Positions 43,955-52,481 of a DNA stretch of 64,000 nucleotides are shown here, one piece after another. Location of the stretch: positions 1,736,001 to 1,800,000 of the forward strand of contig NZ_CP020772.1 in the NCBI RefSeq assembly GCF_002097535.1, given 5' to 3'. The notes under the pieces are model-generated. The model saw only the letters and a program-made list of their open reading frames with translations, ran no database searches and was not told the DNA's origin. Every line of letters starts with the position of its first letter. The first letter of the stretch is position 1. Origin of the DNA: Halobacillus mangrovi (GTDB lineage Bacteria; Bacillota; Bacilli; Bacillales; Halobacillaceae). The translations under genes were made by a program, and so were the position numbers.

Positions 43955-45721
43955 ATGAAGATGAAATGGTTGTTTTTAATAAGTGGAATTGGAGTAATGC
44001 TCATTTTGCTCATTATTTTTTCTCTTCGCTCGGACCAAAACGAGCCTGGGCCTCATATTTCCATTAGCTCTATTACCAAAGACAAGGCCGCCTATAATCC
44101 TGGAGAGAAGGTACAATTTAAGGGCGAACTCAATACCTCCTATACAGAAGGTTTTATTCAGGTTTCCTATTACCATCGGGGAATGAAATTTGATGAACAG
44201 ACCTTGTCCATTAATGGAAAAAGCTTTGAATGGGAATGGTTACCTCCTTCACGGGATCATCAAGGCTATTTAGTCGCAATTTCCTTAAATAATCAGAAGC
44301 AAGCTTCTACTATTGCTGTAGACGTCTCATCCAATTGGACAGCTTTCCCAAGGTACGGGTTTCTTTCAAAATTCTCTGAAATGAAAAAACAGGACCAAAA
44401 AACCATAATCAAAAAGTTGAATCGATATCATATTAATGCTCTTCAGTTTTACGATTGGCATGATGAGCACCATCTTCCATTAAAAAAACAGGATGGACGT
44501 ATCTTAACTAGCTGGGCAAACATTGCAAATAAGCCTGTTTCCCTTTCTACAATAGAAAACTATATTGAGCTTGCTCATAAAAATGGAATGAAAGCAATGA
44601 GTTATAATTTATTGTATGGAAGTTTAAAAGAAGCAGAAGCAGACGGTGTGCTACCTTCATGGTATGTGTTCAAGGATAAACATCAGCAATCCATTGATAC
44701 TCATCCGCTTCCTGATGACTGGAAAAGCGATATATTCTTAACAGACCCTGGAAATAAAGAATGGCAGGATTATATTTTTTACAACCAGCAAACCGTGTTC
44801 GATGAATTAAGGTTTGATGGCTGGCATCTTGATCAATTAGGAGATCGAGGGAATGTCTTCAATGGATATGGACAACCAATAAATATGACAGAGGGGTTTA
44901 AAAATTTCTTACAGTCTGTTAAAGAAAGATTCCCTAATCACACGTTTGTAATGAATGCTGTCAATCAATACGGCCAGCAGCAAATTGCTCCGTCAGGAGT
45001 TCCTTTTCTTTATACAGAAGTATGGGACCCTATCACCACCTATGCTCAGTTAAAAAACATCCTGGTGGCCAACAGAATCGATTACAGAAAAAACACCGTC
45101 CTAGCTGCATATATGAATTATGATAAAGCCGATCAAAAAGGATTCTTTAATATACCGGGAATTCTTTATACAGATGCTCTAATCTTTGCTCATGGCGGGG
45201 CCCACATAGAGCTTGGAGAACATATGCTTGCTAAAGAATTTTTTCCTAATGAGAATCTCTCTATGTCGCAGAAATTACGAAAAAAACTTGTTCATTATTA
45301 TGATTTTCTGGTAGGGTATCAAAACCTTTTACGCGGGGATGAACTATCCCCAGCAGAAGCAAACCTTTCATCAGAGAATGTAACATTTTCTGATAAACCA
45401 AAAAAAGGGACTGTTTACACCTTTGCAAAAAAAACTGAAAATAAAAAAATGATACATCTGCTCAACTACATGGACGCAGCTCATATGGAATGGCGTGATT
45501 CTGATGGGACACAGTCACCTCCTTCCAAAACAGGCCCGTTGTCTATCACTTTGCAAGAATCCAGAAGAGTAAAAAGTATATGGATGGCTTCTCCAGATAA
45601 TGCTCAAGGTATACCCACATCTGTAGAATTTGAACAAAAGGCTGGGATGTTATTCTTGACTGTCCCTTACCTCGAGTACTGGAGCATGATTGCCATAGAA
45701 TATGAAAAATCCCCATCCTGA
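43955..45721 (+). CDS. GH66 dextranase-like enzyme, membrane anchored
   Basis: This is a 588-residue protein. An N-terminal hydrophobic segment (about 4-25) acts as signal or anchor, followed by a beta-sandwich (about 38-128). The GH66 barrel starts RYGFLSKFSEM and contains NALQFYDWHDEHHLPL. The likely nucleophile is Asp293 in GWHLDQLGD and the likely acid/base Glu355 in LYTEVWDP. GH66 enzymes are endo-dextranases or cycloisomaltooligosaccharide glucanotransferases. The inserted CBM typical of the latter is not evident, so dextranase is favoured. It follows the GH31 gene after 52 bp and is probably cotranscribed. Confidence 0.82.
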   Translation: MKMKWLFLISGIGVMLILLIIFSLRSDQNEPGPHISISSITKDKAAYNPGEKVQFKGELNTSYTEGFIQVSYYHRGMKFDEQTLSINGKSFEWEWLPPSRDHQGYLVAISLNNQKQASTIAVDVSSNWTAFPRYGFLSKFSEMKKQDQKTIIKKLNRYHINALQFYDWHDEHHLPLKKQDGRILTSWANIANKPVSLSTIENYIELAHKNGMKAMSYNLLYGSLKEAEADGVLPSWYVFKDKHQQSIDTHPLPDDWKSDIFLTDPGNKEWQDYIFYNQQTVFDELRFDGWHLDQLGDRGNVFNGYGQPINMTEGFKNFLQSVKERFPNHTFVMNAVNQYGQQQIAPSGVPFLYTEVWDPITTYAQLKNILVANRIDYRKNTVLAAYMNYDKADQKGFFNIPGILYTDALIFAHGGAHIELGEHMLAKEFFPNENLSMSQKLRKKLVHYYDFLVGYQNLLRGDELSPAEANLSSENVTFSDKPKKGTVYTFAKKTENKKMIHLLNYMDAAHMEWRDSDGTQSPPSKTGPLSITLQESRRVKSIWMASPDNAQGIPTSVEFEQKAGMLFLTVPYLEYWSMIAIEYEKSPS

Positions 45722-46600
45722 AATGGGTTGAAACAGTTAAATAAGACTAAAAAAACATTCTAGGCTGCCATTGATATATATTCCATTCGAGTATGGCAGT
45801 TTAGTTCTGTAAACGGCATTATCAAAGCGGTTTCCCCTTCGGGTCATACTTGTGATAATGCCCCTTTTTTGGCCTCTTCCTGAATTTAATAAATATAACA
45901 TTTTCTCTCCCTAGGGAAGGTAGGTAATTTAACGCGCTATAAACTTTGAGGAAGCATGGGCGGCATGATGCTATAGTTTCTAAAAATCTTCATAAAAAAG
46001 TTGGAAAATAATTTAATAGTGATTCTAAAAGTCTATGCTAAATCTAAAATCCTCTCAAAAGTTCTTAGAACTCTTGAGAGGATTTTCGTTTAGTATGTTG
46101 TGCCTCTATCAAGGTTATCCTCCATAATCCACATTTCCTTTTTTAAGTGGAAACTACAGTTATGTACTACTTATCTTAAAGTAGAGTTCAATCTTAATAA
46201 GTTAGAGAATATAATAACAGCAATTTATTTTATGAAAAATAAGCTTATCTAGAACTCAAGAAATACCACACTACAGTTATCATTCTTTCAGTATTTACTG
46301 TTCAAGTTGGTGTCCTTTACTTATTTAGTCTAAGTCTTCCTATAACCTAACATTATATTGAGAACCTCCAGCGTTGAGCTGGAGGTGTTTTTTTCAATAA
46401 AAGAGCAGCATTTTGGTGGTTCACTCCATTAATGTTTGAGTTCAGTATCTTCCTTTAAAAGTTCTTTTTCCACAAATAACAAAAGAACTGATGAAACATG
46501 GTAAGTCTTTCTTCTACCTTGATTTTATGCTGTTCTTGTTACCAGACTACATTTTTCTTATAATACATCAAAAACAAGCTTACTCGAATTGGTAAGCTTA
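45722..46600. other. Gene-free stretch with hairpins
   Basis: I find no credible gene. Two clear hairpins are present. One, at 46046-46086, pairs AAAATCCTCTCAA with TTGAGAGGATTTT. The other, at 46363-46395, pairs ACCTCCAGC with GCTGGAGGT and has a run of T. Their presence without genes suggests lost cargo at the right end of island 2. Confidence 0.5.
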
Positions 46601-46640
46601 ATGGGGCAGAATCTTATTATTATTGCCCCAATTTAATTTC
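46601..46640 (+). repeat. Arm-type repeats left of att copy 3
   Basis: ATGGGGCAGAAT is followed by an inverted ATTGCCCCAATTTAATTT. This reproduces the layout at 38486-38522. On the other side of att copy 3 a diverged TTTGGAGCAGAAAT occurs at 46861. Confidence 0.55.
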
Positions 46641-46719
46641 ATGAAAAAGTATTCTATCCTTAAAAAGATTGATCTCATGGGATTTAACTCTACTCTATTA
46701 GTGGGGGGCATTTGGACTC

Positions 46720-46772
46720 CAACAGCCTTCTAAGCTGTGGGTCGCAGGTTCGAATCCTGCCTGGGACGCTAA
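46720..46772 (+). repeat. Attachment site copy 3 (partial tRNA-Arg)
   Basis: CAACAGCC through GGGACGCTAA repeats the 3' half of tRNA-Arg with T stem GCAGG/CCTGC, identical to copy 2 in the tRNA part. The flanking terminator differs from copies 1 and 2: a hairpin at 46781-46820 pairs CTGGATC with GGGTCCAG. This marks the right edge of island 2. Confidence 0.8.
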
Positions 46773-46963
46773 AGAATAAAAGACTGGATCTCTTGTAAAA
46801 CAAGGGTCCAGCTTTTTATTCTTTAGCCATACTAAGGGGTCCTCATCATGTGAATACCCGTTTGGAGCAGAAATAGTGAGTGATATAATTTTTTTTGTAC
46901 CTTAATGGGATGTATGTTTTAAGTTGTCTCATTTTTGGTGCTTCTACGAGTACAAATCAAAAT

Positions 46964-48301
46964 TTAATTAGCCTTTAGTTCTTGCAGGGTGCTCTCTAAT
47001 TCCAGTATGGAAGTCTCTAACATTTGTTCATAGATTTGTAGAATGGATTGACCATAATTATCGCCAGGTACAGCCCATTTTCCGTTTAATGCTTCCCATG
47101 TTGTAGCGGAACCTCTTTCTACAAGGTTGAATCGAGGATCGACTAATGGATATTCAGATGGTAATGGTTCGGATGAAGCGTATGCATATAAATGTTGGAT
47201 ATGGGCAAGAACTCCTTCTTCTGGAGATTCGAAACTAGCCCCTGGATTATCTGGTCCAGTAGCACCTAGCCCGCAAAAATTGTTTTGCTCAGGTTGAACG
47301 ACTCCTGTAAATCGAAGGTAGTCCGTTTCATGCATAGACTGCGCAAAAGCTATGTCCCCTCTGATCCCATAATACTGGCCGTAAATGAGGTAATACATCC
47401 CTAACTCGATTGCATCAGGATTTATGTTTTTCACAAATTGATTCATTAGTTCTGGGGATAGTTGTGTCTTACCTAAAATAGGATAGCCTGTTTGCTCTAT
47501 TTTAACTTGTTCTGTAGTAATGTAAGCATCTTCGATTCCTGCTCGTTTTACTTCCTCTAAACGTGCTTCTGCATTTTCCAATAGTGAAAAGGCTCCAGTT
47601 TGCACGCGATACCATTGTTTTCCAGATAAAATAATCGGACTAACAAACGCTTCAATGCCTTCTGAATCAAGGTAGGCTACTCGTTTCTCTGCACTTTTTC
47701 TTGATCTGAACGATCCAGCAATTACCTTATAGATTGTTACAGTATTGTCTGTTTTCTTTTGAAGATTAAATGCTTTTGCTAATCCATTCACATGACCTTG
47801 AGCAACTTTTTCACGCCATGCAGCCTGTTTTATTAATGCAGCATCTTCTGCATTGTCAATAAATCCATTTTCGGTTAAAAGGGCTGGCATATTCGATTCA
47901 CGTAATACATGGAAGTTTGCTTTTTTTTGTCCACGGTCAACTAACTCATTTACTTTCATTACTTCTGGATGAATAATATCCTGATATTGAGCAGTAATGG
48001 AAGAGTCAGATAAGCGATCATGAATAAAATCCTCATATCCTTGGGCTGTCCCATTAAAGGCATTGCAATGAATGGATAAATAATAATCAGCTCCCCAGAC
48101 ATTAGCTTCATCTGTTCGCTCGGTCAAACTTTTCGTGCTATCCTCTGTACGACTCATTAAAACTTCAACATTTTCATAACCATCTAGTAAGTTGGAGCGG
48201 ATTCTTAACGCAATATCTAAGTTTATATCTTTTTCCAGCAAGCCGTTCCCACTGGCGCCTGGATCTGATCCCCCATGCCCTGGGTCTAAATAAAGTTTCA
48301 T
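46964..48301 (-). CDS. CwlC-like N-acetylmuramoyl-L-alanine amidase with SPOR and glucosaminidase domains
   Basis: This is a 445-residue peptidoglycan hydrolase. It has an Amidase_3 domain (about 1-170: LYLDPGHGGSDPGASGNGL, SIHCNAF, LLTENGFIDN zinc and catalytic residues). An SPOR-type repeat region follows (about 180-262), then a C-terminal glucosaminidase domain (about 275-430, IAFAQSMHETDYLRF). There is no signal peptide. The first two domains resemble CwlC, the mother-cell lysis amidase of B. subtilis, which also lacks a signal. The added glucosaminidase would cut the glycan too. A CATATATTA at 48348-48340 resembles a sigma-K or sigma-E -10, but no good -35 is seen. ATG 48301 has GGAGG 8 bp upstream. 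Confidence 0.85.
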   Translation of the reverse strand: MKLYLDPGHGGSDPGASGNGLLEKDINLDIALRIRSNLLDGYENVEVLMSRTEDSTKSLTERTDEANVWGADYYLSIHCNAFNGTAQGYEDFIHDRLSDSSITAQYQDIIHPEVMKVNELVDRGQKKANFHVLRESNMPALLTENGFIDNAEDAALIKQAAWREKVAQGHVNGLAKAFNLQKKTDNTVTIYKVIAGSFRSRKSAEKRVAYLDSEGIEAFVSPIILSGKQWYRVQTGAFSLLENAEARLEEVKRAGIEDAYITTEQVKIEQTGYPILGKTQLSPELMNQFVKNINPDAIELGMYYLIYGQYYGIRGDIAFAQSMHETDYLRFTGVVQPEQNNFCGLGATGPDNPGASFESPEEGVLAHIQHLYAYASSEPLPSEYPLVDPRFNLVERGSATTWEALNGKWAVPGDNYGQSILQIYEQMLETSILELESTLQELKAN

Positions 48302-48546
48302 CAAAGAAACCTCCTATCAATTATAGTTTTATACATAATTAATATATGATAGAAAATAGCAATGGACTGGGGCGGCGTCGTTCTTTGTAGAAAATTGTTG
48401 TGGAGAACAATTTTAAAGTCATAGAAAAATTAAACGAGTGATAAAGCTAATCCATTACTCATCTTGTCTTTATAGATATTGAATTTTCAGAAAAGTTAAA
48501 TTATACTATAATCAGCTGAATTCAGCTATATTTTTTTAGATTCTAC

Positions 48547-48564
48547 ATACCGACTGGTTAGTAT
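48547..48564. promoter_or_regulatory. TetR-type operator candidate before the carboxyltransferase gene
   Basis: ATACCGACTGGTTAGTAT is an imperfect dyad (ATACCGAC against the complement of GTTAGTAT, 6 of 8 matched). It lies 15 bp before the start codon. A perfect AGCTGAATTCAGCT palindrome is at 48510-48523. The form resembles acyl-CoA-responsive TetR operators, but the regulator is not known. Confidence 0.4.
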
Positions 48565-48579
48565 CTAAAGGAGGAAGTT

Positions 48580-50082
48580 ATGATTAATAAAAACAATCAA
48601 GTGAAAGAGGCTTCTCATAAGCAAAAAGAAAGAATGACATACAATGCAAGAGAAAGAATTGAGCTGCTTGCTGATGAAGGTTCCTTTTGGGAGTTAGGCA
48701 CATCTGCTCATTCATCGGTTCCTGGTATGGAAGAGCGCACACCGGCTGATGGATTGATCGGTGGAATTATTCGAGTAGATGGAAGAGAGGCTGTCGTTCA
48801 GGCGATGGATGTCAGTGTTTTGTCAGGAACGGAAGGGGAGGTGCACTTACGTAAAAGTGAATTCTTTCATTCTTATGCAAAAAAAAGAAAACTCCCTCTC
48901 TTTAATTTATGCGAAGGTGGAGGATTGAGGATGCCGGACGGAATGGGCTCTGACGGGATTAGTGATAAACTGTTTCCTTCCTGCTTATTGGATCATTCGC
49001 GTGAAAGCCCGATCATGACAGCTATTCTTGGGGAGAGTTACGGTGGCCCTACATGGATGGCGGTTACGTCGGATTTTGTTACTCAAGTACGAGGCACAGG
49101 GATGGCGGTGGCAGGACCAAGGATGCTTGAAATGGCTAGTGGAGAACATTTGACTGCGGAAGAACTTGGGGGACCGGAAATGCATGCGGTCCATACTGGG
49201 CAAATTGATCACATCGCTGAAAACGAACAAGAAGCAATCGAAGCATTGCGCCGTTTTTTCAGTTATATGCCTTCTTCTTCCGACGAACAACCAGACACTA
49301 AGGAGCTTGTGAACATCTCTTCTTTTGACCACATAAATGTTGAAGAAATTGTACCCGCGAATTTAAGACAGCCGTATGATATACAATTCCTAATTAAGGC
49401 ACTGTTTGATGAAGGTTCTTTCATGAACTTCCGCTCGTTTTATGGAAAAGCTTTAATTACTGGTATTGCCCGTTTGAACGGACGTGTTATGGGGATTGTA
49501 GCAAATCAGCCGCTTCATATGGCAGGTGCTCCGGGTCCAGAGGAATGTGATAAAGCTGTGGACTTTATTTGTCTCTGTGATTCGTACCATATCCCGCTTG
49601 TATTTCTTCACGACACGCCGGGTTTTCGGATCAGCAGTCGTGCTGAAAAGCAGAAGATGCCTTCAAAAATTATGAATTGGAATACAGCTATAGCTAAATC
49701 GACCGTTCCTAAGTATTCAATCGTTATTCGGAAAAGTATCGGCGCCGCTTATGGAAACATGTGCGGGCCAGGGATGGGAGCGGATGTAGTTGCCGCTTGG
49801 CCGCATGCTGAAATTAATTTTACAGGCCCTGAAGTAGGCGTGAATGTGGTATACGGCAAGTACATCAGAAATTCGGAAGACCCGCACAAAGAGCGGGCGA
49901 AATACCTGGAGCAATGGAATTTTGACAGTTCTCCCCATAAGGCTGCAGGTAATTTTTTAATACAGGAGATCATTGAACCAAGTCAGACTCGCTCATTTTT
50001 AATCCGTTTCTTAGAGTCGGCATATGCTTCTGGACCAGTAAAAAGTAAAAGACGTCTGGCTGATTGGCCAATGTCTCATTAA
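48580..50082 (+). CDS. Acyl-CoA carboxylase carboxyltransferase subunit
   Basis: This is a 500-residue protein of the propionyl/methylcrotonyl-CoA carboxylase beta family. It has two crotonase-like halves. NLCEGGGLRMPDGM and YGGPTWMAVTSDFV mark the first, and PLVFLHDTPGFRISSRAEKQ with KSIGAAYGNMCGPGMGAD the second. Such subunits move a carboxyl group from biotin to acyl-CoA. No biotin carboxylase or biotin carrier is encoded nearby, so it must borrow them or do another reaction. ATG 48580 has AGGAGG upstream. An acyl-CoA synthetase follows after 12 bp. Confidence 0.82.
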   Translation: MINKNNQVKEASHKQKERMTYNARERIELLADEGSFWELGTSAHSSVPGMEERTPADGLIGGIIRVDGREAVVQAMDVSVLSGTEGEVHLRKSEFFHSYAKKRKLPLFNLCEGGGLRMPDGMGSDGISDKLFPSCLLDHSRESPIMTAILGESYGGPTWMAVTSDFVTQVRGTGMAVAGPRMLEMASGEHLTAEELGGPEMHAVHTGQIDHIAENEQEAIEALRRFFSYMPSSSDEQPDTKELVNISSFDHINVEEIVPANLRQPYDIQFLIKALFDEGSFMNFRSFYGKALITGIARLNGRVMGIVANQPLHMAGAPGPEECDKAVDFICLCDSYHIPLVFLHDTPGFRISSRAEKQKMPSKIMNWNTAIAKSTVPKYSIVIRKSIGAAYGNMCGPGMGADVVAAWPHAEINFTGPEVGVNVVYGKYIRNSEDPHKERAKYLEQWNFDSSPHKAAGNFLIQEIIEPSQTRSFLIRFLESAYASGPVKSKRRLADWPMSH

Positions 50083-50094
50083 GGAGGGGCTCAT

Positions 50095-51720
50095 TTGAAC
50101 AATCGTACGGACACTCGAACAGGAGAGAAACTGTACAATAGTCTAAAGAAACCTTTATTTAAGTTCTTACAGCAACATGCTGAAGAACGTCCTATGGATA
50201 CAGCCTACATCTACTACGGCAGGACGCTGACGTGGAAAGAATTGCTGGAACAGGTTCAGAGTTTTGCTGGCTATTTAGTTCAGGCAGGTTTTGAAAAAGG
50301 AGATCGGATTGGATTGTTTATGCAAAACAGTCCGCAGTATATCATCGCTCACTATGCTATTCAATATATTGGGGGCATTGTTTGTCCGTTGAATCCGATG
50401 TACAAAGCCAGTGAATTGGATCATTTACTTAGTGAGGTAGAAATGAAGGGGCTTTTCACAGGAGGTGAACTTCTTCCTGAAGCTCGTAAAGTACAAGAAC
50501 AACTGCATCAGATCATTGTCGTTCGTTATGATGATTATTTTCCAGAGCATTCTAGCTGGAAGATTCCTGAGGACCTCAATGTTTCCTCTATCCAACTCAA
50601 GAAGAATGAAAAACGTTGGTCCGAGATCTCAAAAAATGCTGTACCTTTAACGGAACCAGAAGAGGTGGATATGGAAGACACGGCGCTTCTCGCTTTTACT
50701 TCCGGTACCACTGGGCGTCCAAAAGCGGCGATGCTTTCCTATAAAAATGCTTTATACAAAACAGCAGCAGCCGTTAAAGCAAACGATGTAAGCGAGCAGG
50801 AAACTTGGCTTGCCGTAATGCCACTTTGTCACATTGCGGGGATGGTGATGGGAGTTAATATTCCAGCTTATACGGGATCTCCTTGTGTGTTGTTCGCCAG
50901 ATTTGATCCTCCAGAAGTTTTAAGAGCTCTATATGAGTACGAGGTGAGCATATGGTATAGTATTGCGCCAATGAACGAAGCTTTATTATCAATTGCAGAA
51001 GATACAAAATTAGTTCATCTCCGTTTAAATTTATGCACAAGTTTTGGCATGCCGGTAACAAACAACTTAGCACAAAGATGGCGGAATATTGCTCCTCAGT
51101 GTGCGCTGTTTGAGGCTTCGTATGGGTTAAGTGAGACGCACACCGTAGATACGTACATGCCGCAGAATAACGTTAAATTCGGTTCGGTCGGTATTCCTAT
51201 TCCAGAGACCTTTATTGAAATTCACGATCCAGCAACTGGGGAAGTGCAGCTGACTGGAGATTCTGGTGAAATCGTCATTCAAAGTCCTGGAGTTTTTAAA
51301 GGGTATTGGGGCCGTCCAGAAGCTACATCTGAAACTCTCTATAATGGATGGCTTCATACAGGGGACATCGGCTACTATGATGAAGATGGATATTTATACT
51401 TTCAAGGCCGGATAAAAGAAATGATTAAATCTTCAGGTTTTAGTATTTTTCCAGAAGATGTCGAAGCTTTACTTAAAGAACATTCAGCTATAGCTCAGTC
51501 TGCTGTCATTGGTGTTCCTGATGAAAGCAAAGGAGAAGTTGTGAAAGCATTCGTTATCCTTAAAGAGGGGCACTCAATGGATGAAAGTGAGTTAAGAGAG
51601 TGGGCTAAAGAAAATATGGCTCGTTACAAGGTACCGGCACAGGTGGAATTTCGTGAAGAGCTACCCCAAACGGGTGCTGGAAAAATATTAAGGCGCGTGT
51701 TAAAGGATCAAGAAGTATAG
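50095..51720 (+). CDS. Acyl-CoA synthetase (AMP-forming)
   Basis: This is a 541-residue adenylate-forming ligase. Motifs are LLAFTSGTTGRPKAAMLSY (ATP binding), the ASYGLSET region, GWLHTGDIGYYDEDGYLYFQGR and the catalytic lysine in LPQTGAGKILRR. It activates a carboxylic acid to its CoA ester. It is distinct in sequence from LcfA. TTG 50095 follows AAGGAGGGG by 7 bp and the gene is the second of a two-gene operon with the carboxyltransferase, ended by a terminator. A linked pathway, acid to acyl-CoA to carboxylated acyl-CoA, is the natural reading, but the acid is unknown. Confidence 0.88.
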   Translation: MNNRTDTRTGEKLYNSLKKPLFKFLQQHAEERPMDTAYIYYGRTLTWKELLEQVQSFAGYLVQAGFEKGDRIGLFMQNSPQYIIAHYAIQYIGGIVCPLNPMYKASELDHLLSEVEMKGLFTGGELLPEARKVQEQLHQIIVVRYDDYFPEHSSWKIPEDLNVSSIQLKKNEKRWSEISKNAVPLTEPEEVDMEDTALLAFTSGTTGRPKAAMLSYKNALYKTAAAVKANDVSEQETWLAVMPLCHIAGMVMGVNIPAYTGSPCVLFARFDPPEVLRALYEYEVSIWYSIAPMNEALLSIAEDTKLVHLRLNLCTSFGMPVTNNLAQRWRNIAPQCALFEASYGLSETHTVDTYMPQNNVKFGSVGIPIPETFIEIHDPATGEVQLTGDSGEIVIQSPGVFKGYWGRPEATSETLYNGWLHTGDIGYYDEDGYLYFQGRIKEMIKSSGFSIFPEDVEALLKEHSAIAQSAVIGVPDESKGEVVKAFVILKEGHSMDESELREWAKENMARYKVPAQVEFREELPQTGAGKILRRVLKDQEV

Positions 51721-51767
51721 AAGTAGGTGTCAGAGATTAAGCCCTTAACTTAATAGAAGCTGATAGG

Positions 51768-51815
51768 GAAGAGGAGAACCCGTATAGTAAACAGCACGGA
51801 CTCTCCTCTTTTTAT
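51768..51815 (+). terminator. Terminator after the acyl-CoA synthetase
   Basis: AAGAGGAGA and TCTCCTCTT form the stem around a 24-base loop, followed by T residues. It may also serve the convergent small gene at 51818. Confidence 0.7.
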
Positions 51816-51817
51816 TG

Positions 51818-51964
51818 TTAAGTGATATCAATATTGGCACCAGGTCCTTCTTTTGGACGGTTTTCATTTGTACGGTGCAACTTTTCTGTTTCTTCAGGTA
51901 AGCTTTCTTTAGGTGTATTGTTATTGGTCAATGCGGCGTTTCTTTGAGCTTTTCTTTTTTTCAT
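51818..51964 (-). CDS. 48-residue hydrophilic protein
   Basis: ATG 51964 has AAAGGAGG 12 bp upstream and opens a frame reading MKKRKAQRNAALTNNNTPKE, then SLPEETEKLHRTNENRPKEG, ending PGANIDIT. The product is very polar, without membrane segments, in the style of the small spore or stress proteins of Bacillaceae, but I cannot assign a family. It is convergent with the acyl-CoA synthetase. Confidence 0.55.
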   Translation of the reverse strand: MKKRKAQRNAALTNNNTPKESLPEETEKLHRTNENRPKEGPGANIDIT

Positions 51965-52069
51965 TGGACTACAATCCTCCTTTACATTCCTTTATAAAGT
52001 AGTTTGCTTCCAATGGAAAAGAGGTAATCGATGTAATTTTTACAAACTATACGAAGACTCTAAACCGAT

Positions 52070-52103
52070 AAAAGCTGAAACCTATGTAAAGGTTTCAGCT
52101 TTT
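52070..52103 (-). terminator. Hairpin terminator after the small membrane protein
   Basis: AAAAGCTGAAACC and GGTTTCAGCTTTT form a 13-bp perfect stem. T runs exist on both strands; the minus-strand gene at 52164 is the likely user. Confidence 0.7.
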
Positions 52104-52163
52104 GTTATAACCTATCCTGCTTTGAGGTCTCTCTTGTCCAAAGTCCCTTTTCGGAGAAGGTTC

Positions 52164-52361
52164 TTACAAATTATTATTGCCCATATTAGGCATAGCATCA
52201 CGCATGTTCTCCATTGGTTGACTATTACGAGCACGACGAGCCATTTGACGGAACCCGCCACCATTACGGTTCATTCGTGTGACGCCCCACATCGCAGCTG
52301 CACCTACTGCTCCAGCTATTAACATTGAAGTTCCGCGGCCTCGATTACCGTTCATATTCAT
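52164..52361 (-). CDS. Small Gly/Asn/Met-rich membrane protein
   Basis: This 65-residue protein has one hydrophobic segment (about residues 13-28, LIAGAVGAAAMWGV) flanked by a Gly/Arg/Asn-rich start and a basic, Met-rich tail (MARRARNSQPMENMRDAMPN). It resembles the tiny DUF3918-like membrane proteins common in Bacillaceae, though I am not certain. AAAGGGG lies before ATG 52361. The 51-residue protein at 55723 has a similar layout. Function unknown. Confidence 0.6.
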   Translation of the reverse strand: MNMNGNRGRGTSMLIAGAVGAAAMWGVTRMNRNGGGFRQMARRARNSQPMENMRDAMPNMGNNNL

Positions 52362-52481
52362 TACCCCTTTTCACTTGTGATTAGTGGAGATTCCCTTTTC
52401 GGAATCACTCCATTAGTTTTGATCATTTTCACATCTTTAATCTGGTAACTTTCCGAACCTTTTCCGTTTTTTGTCACGGGT

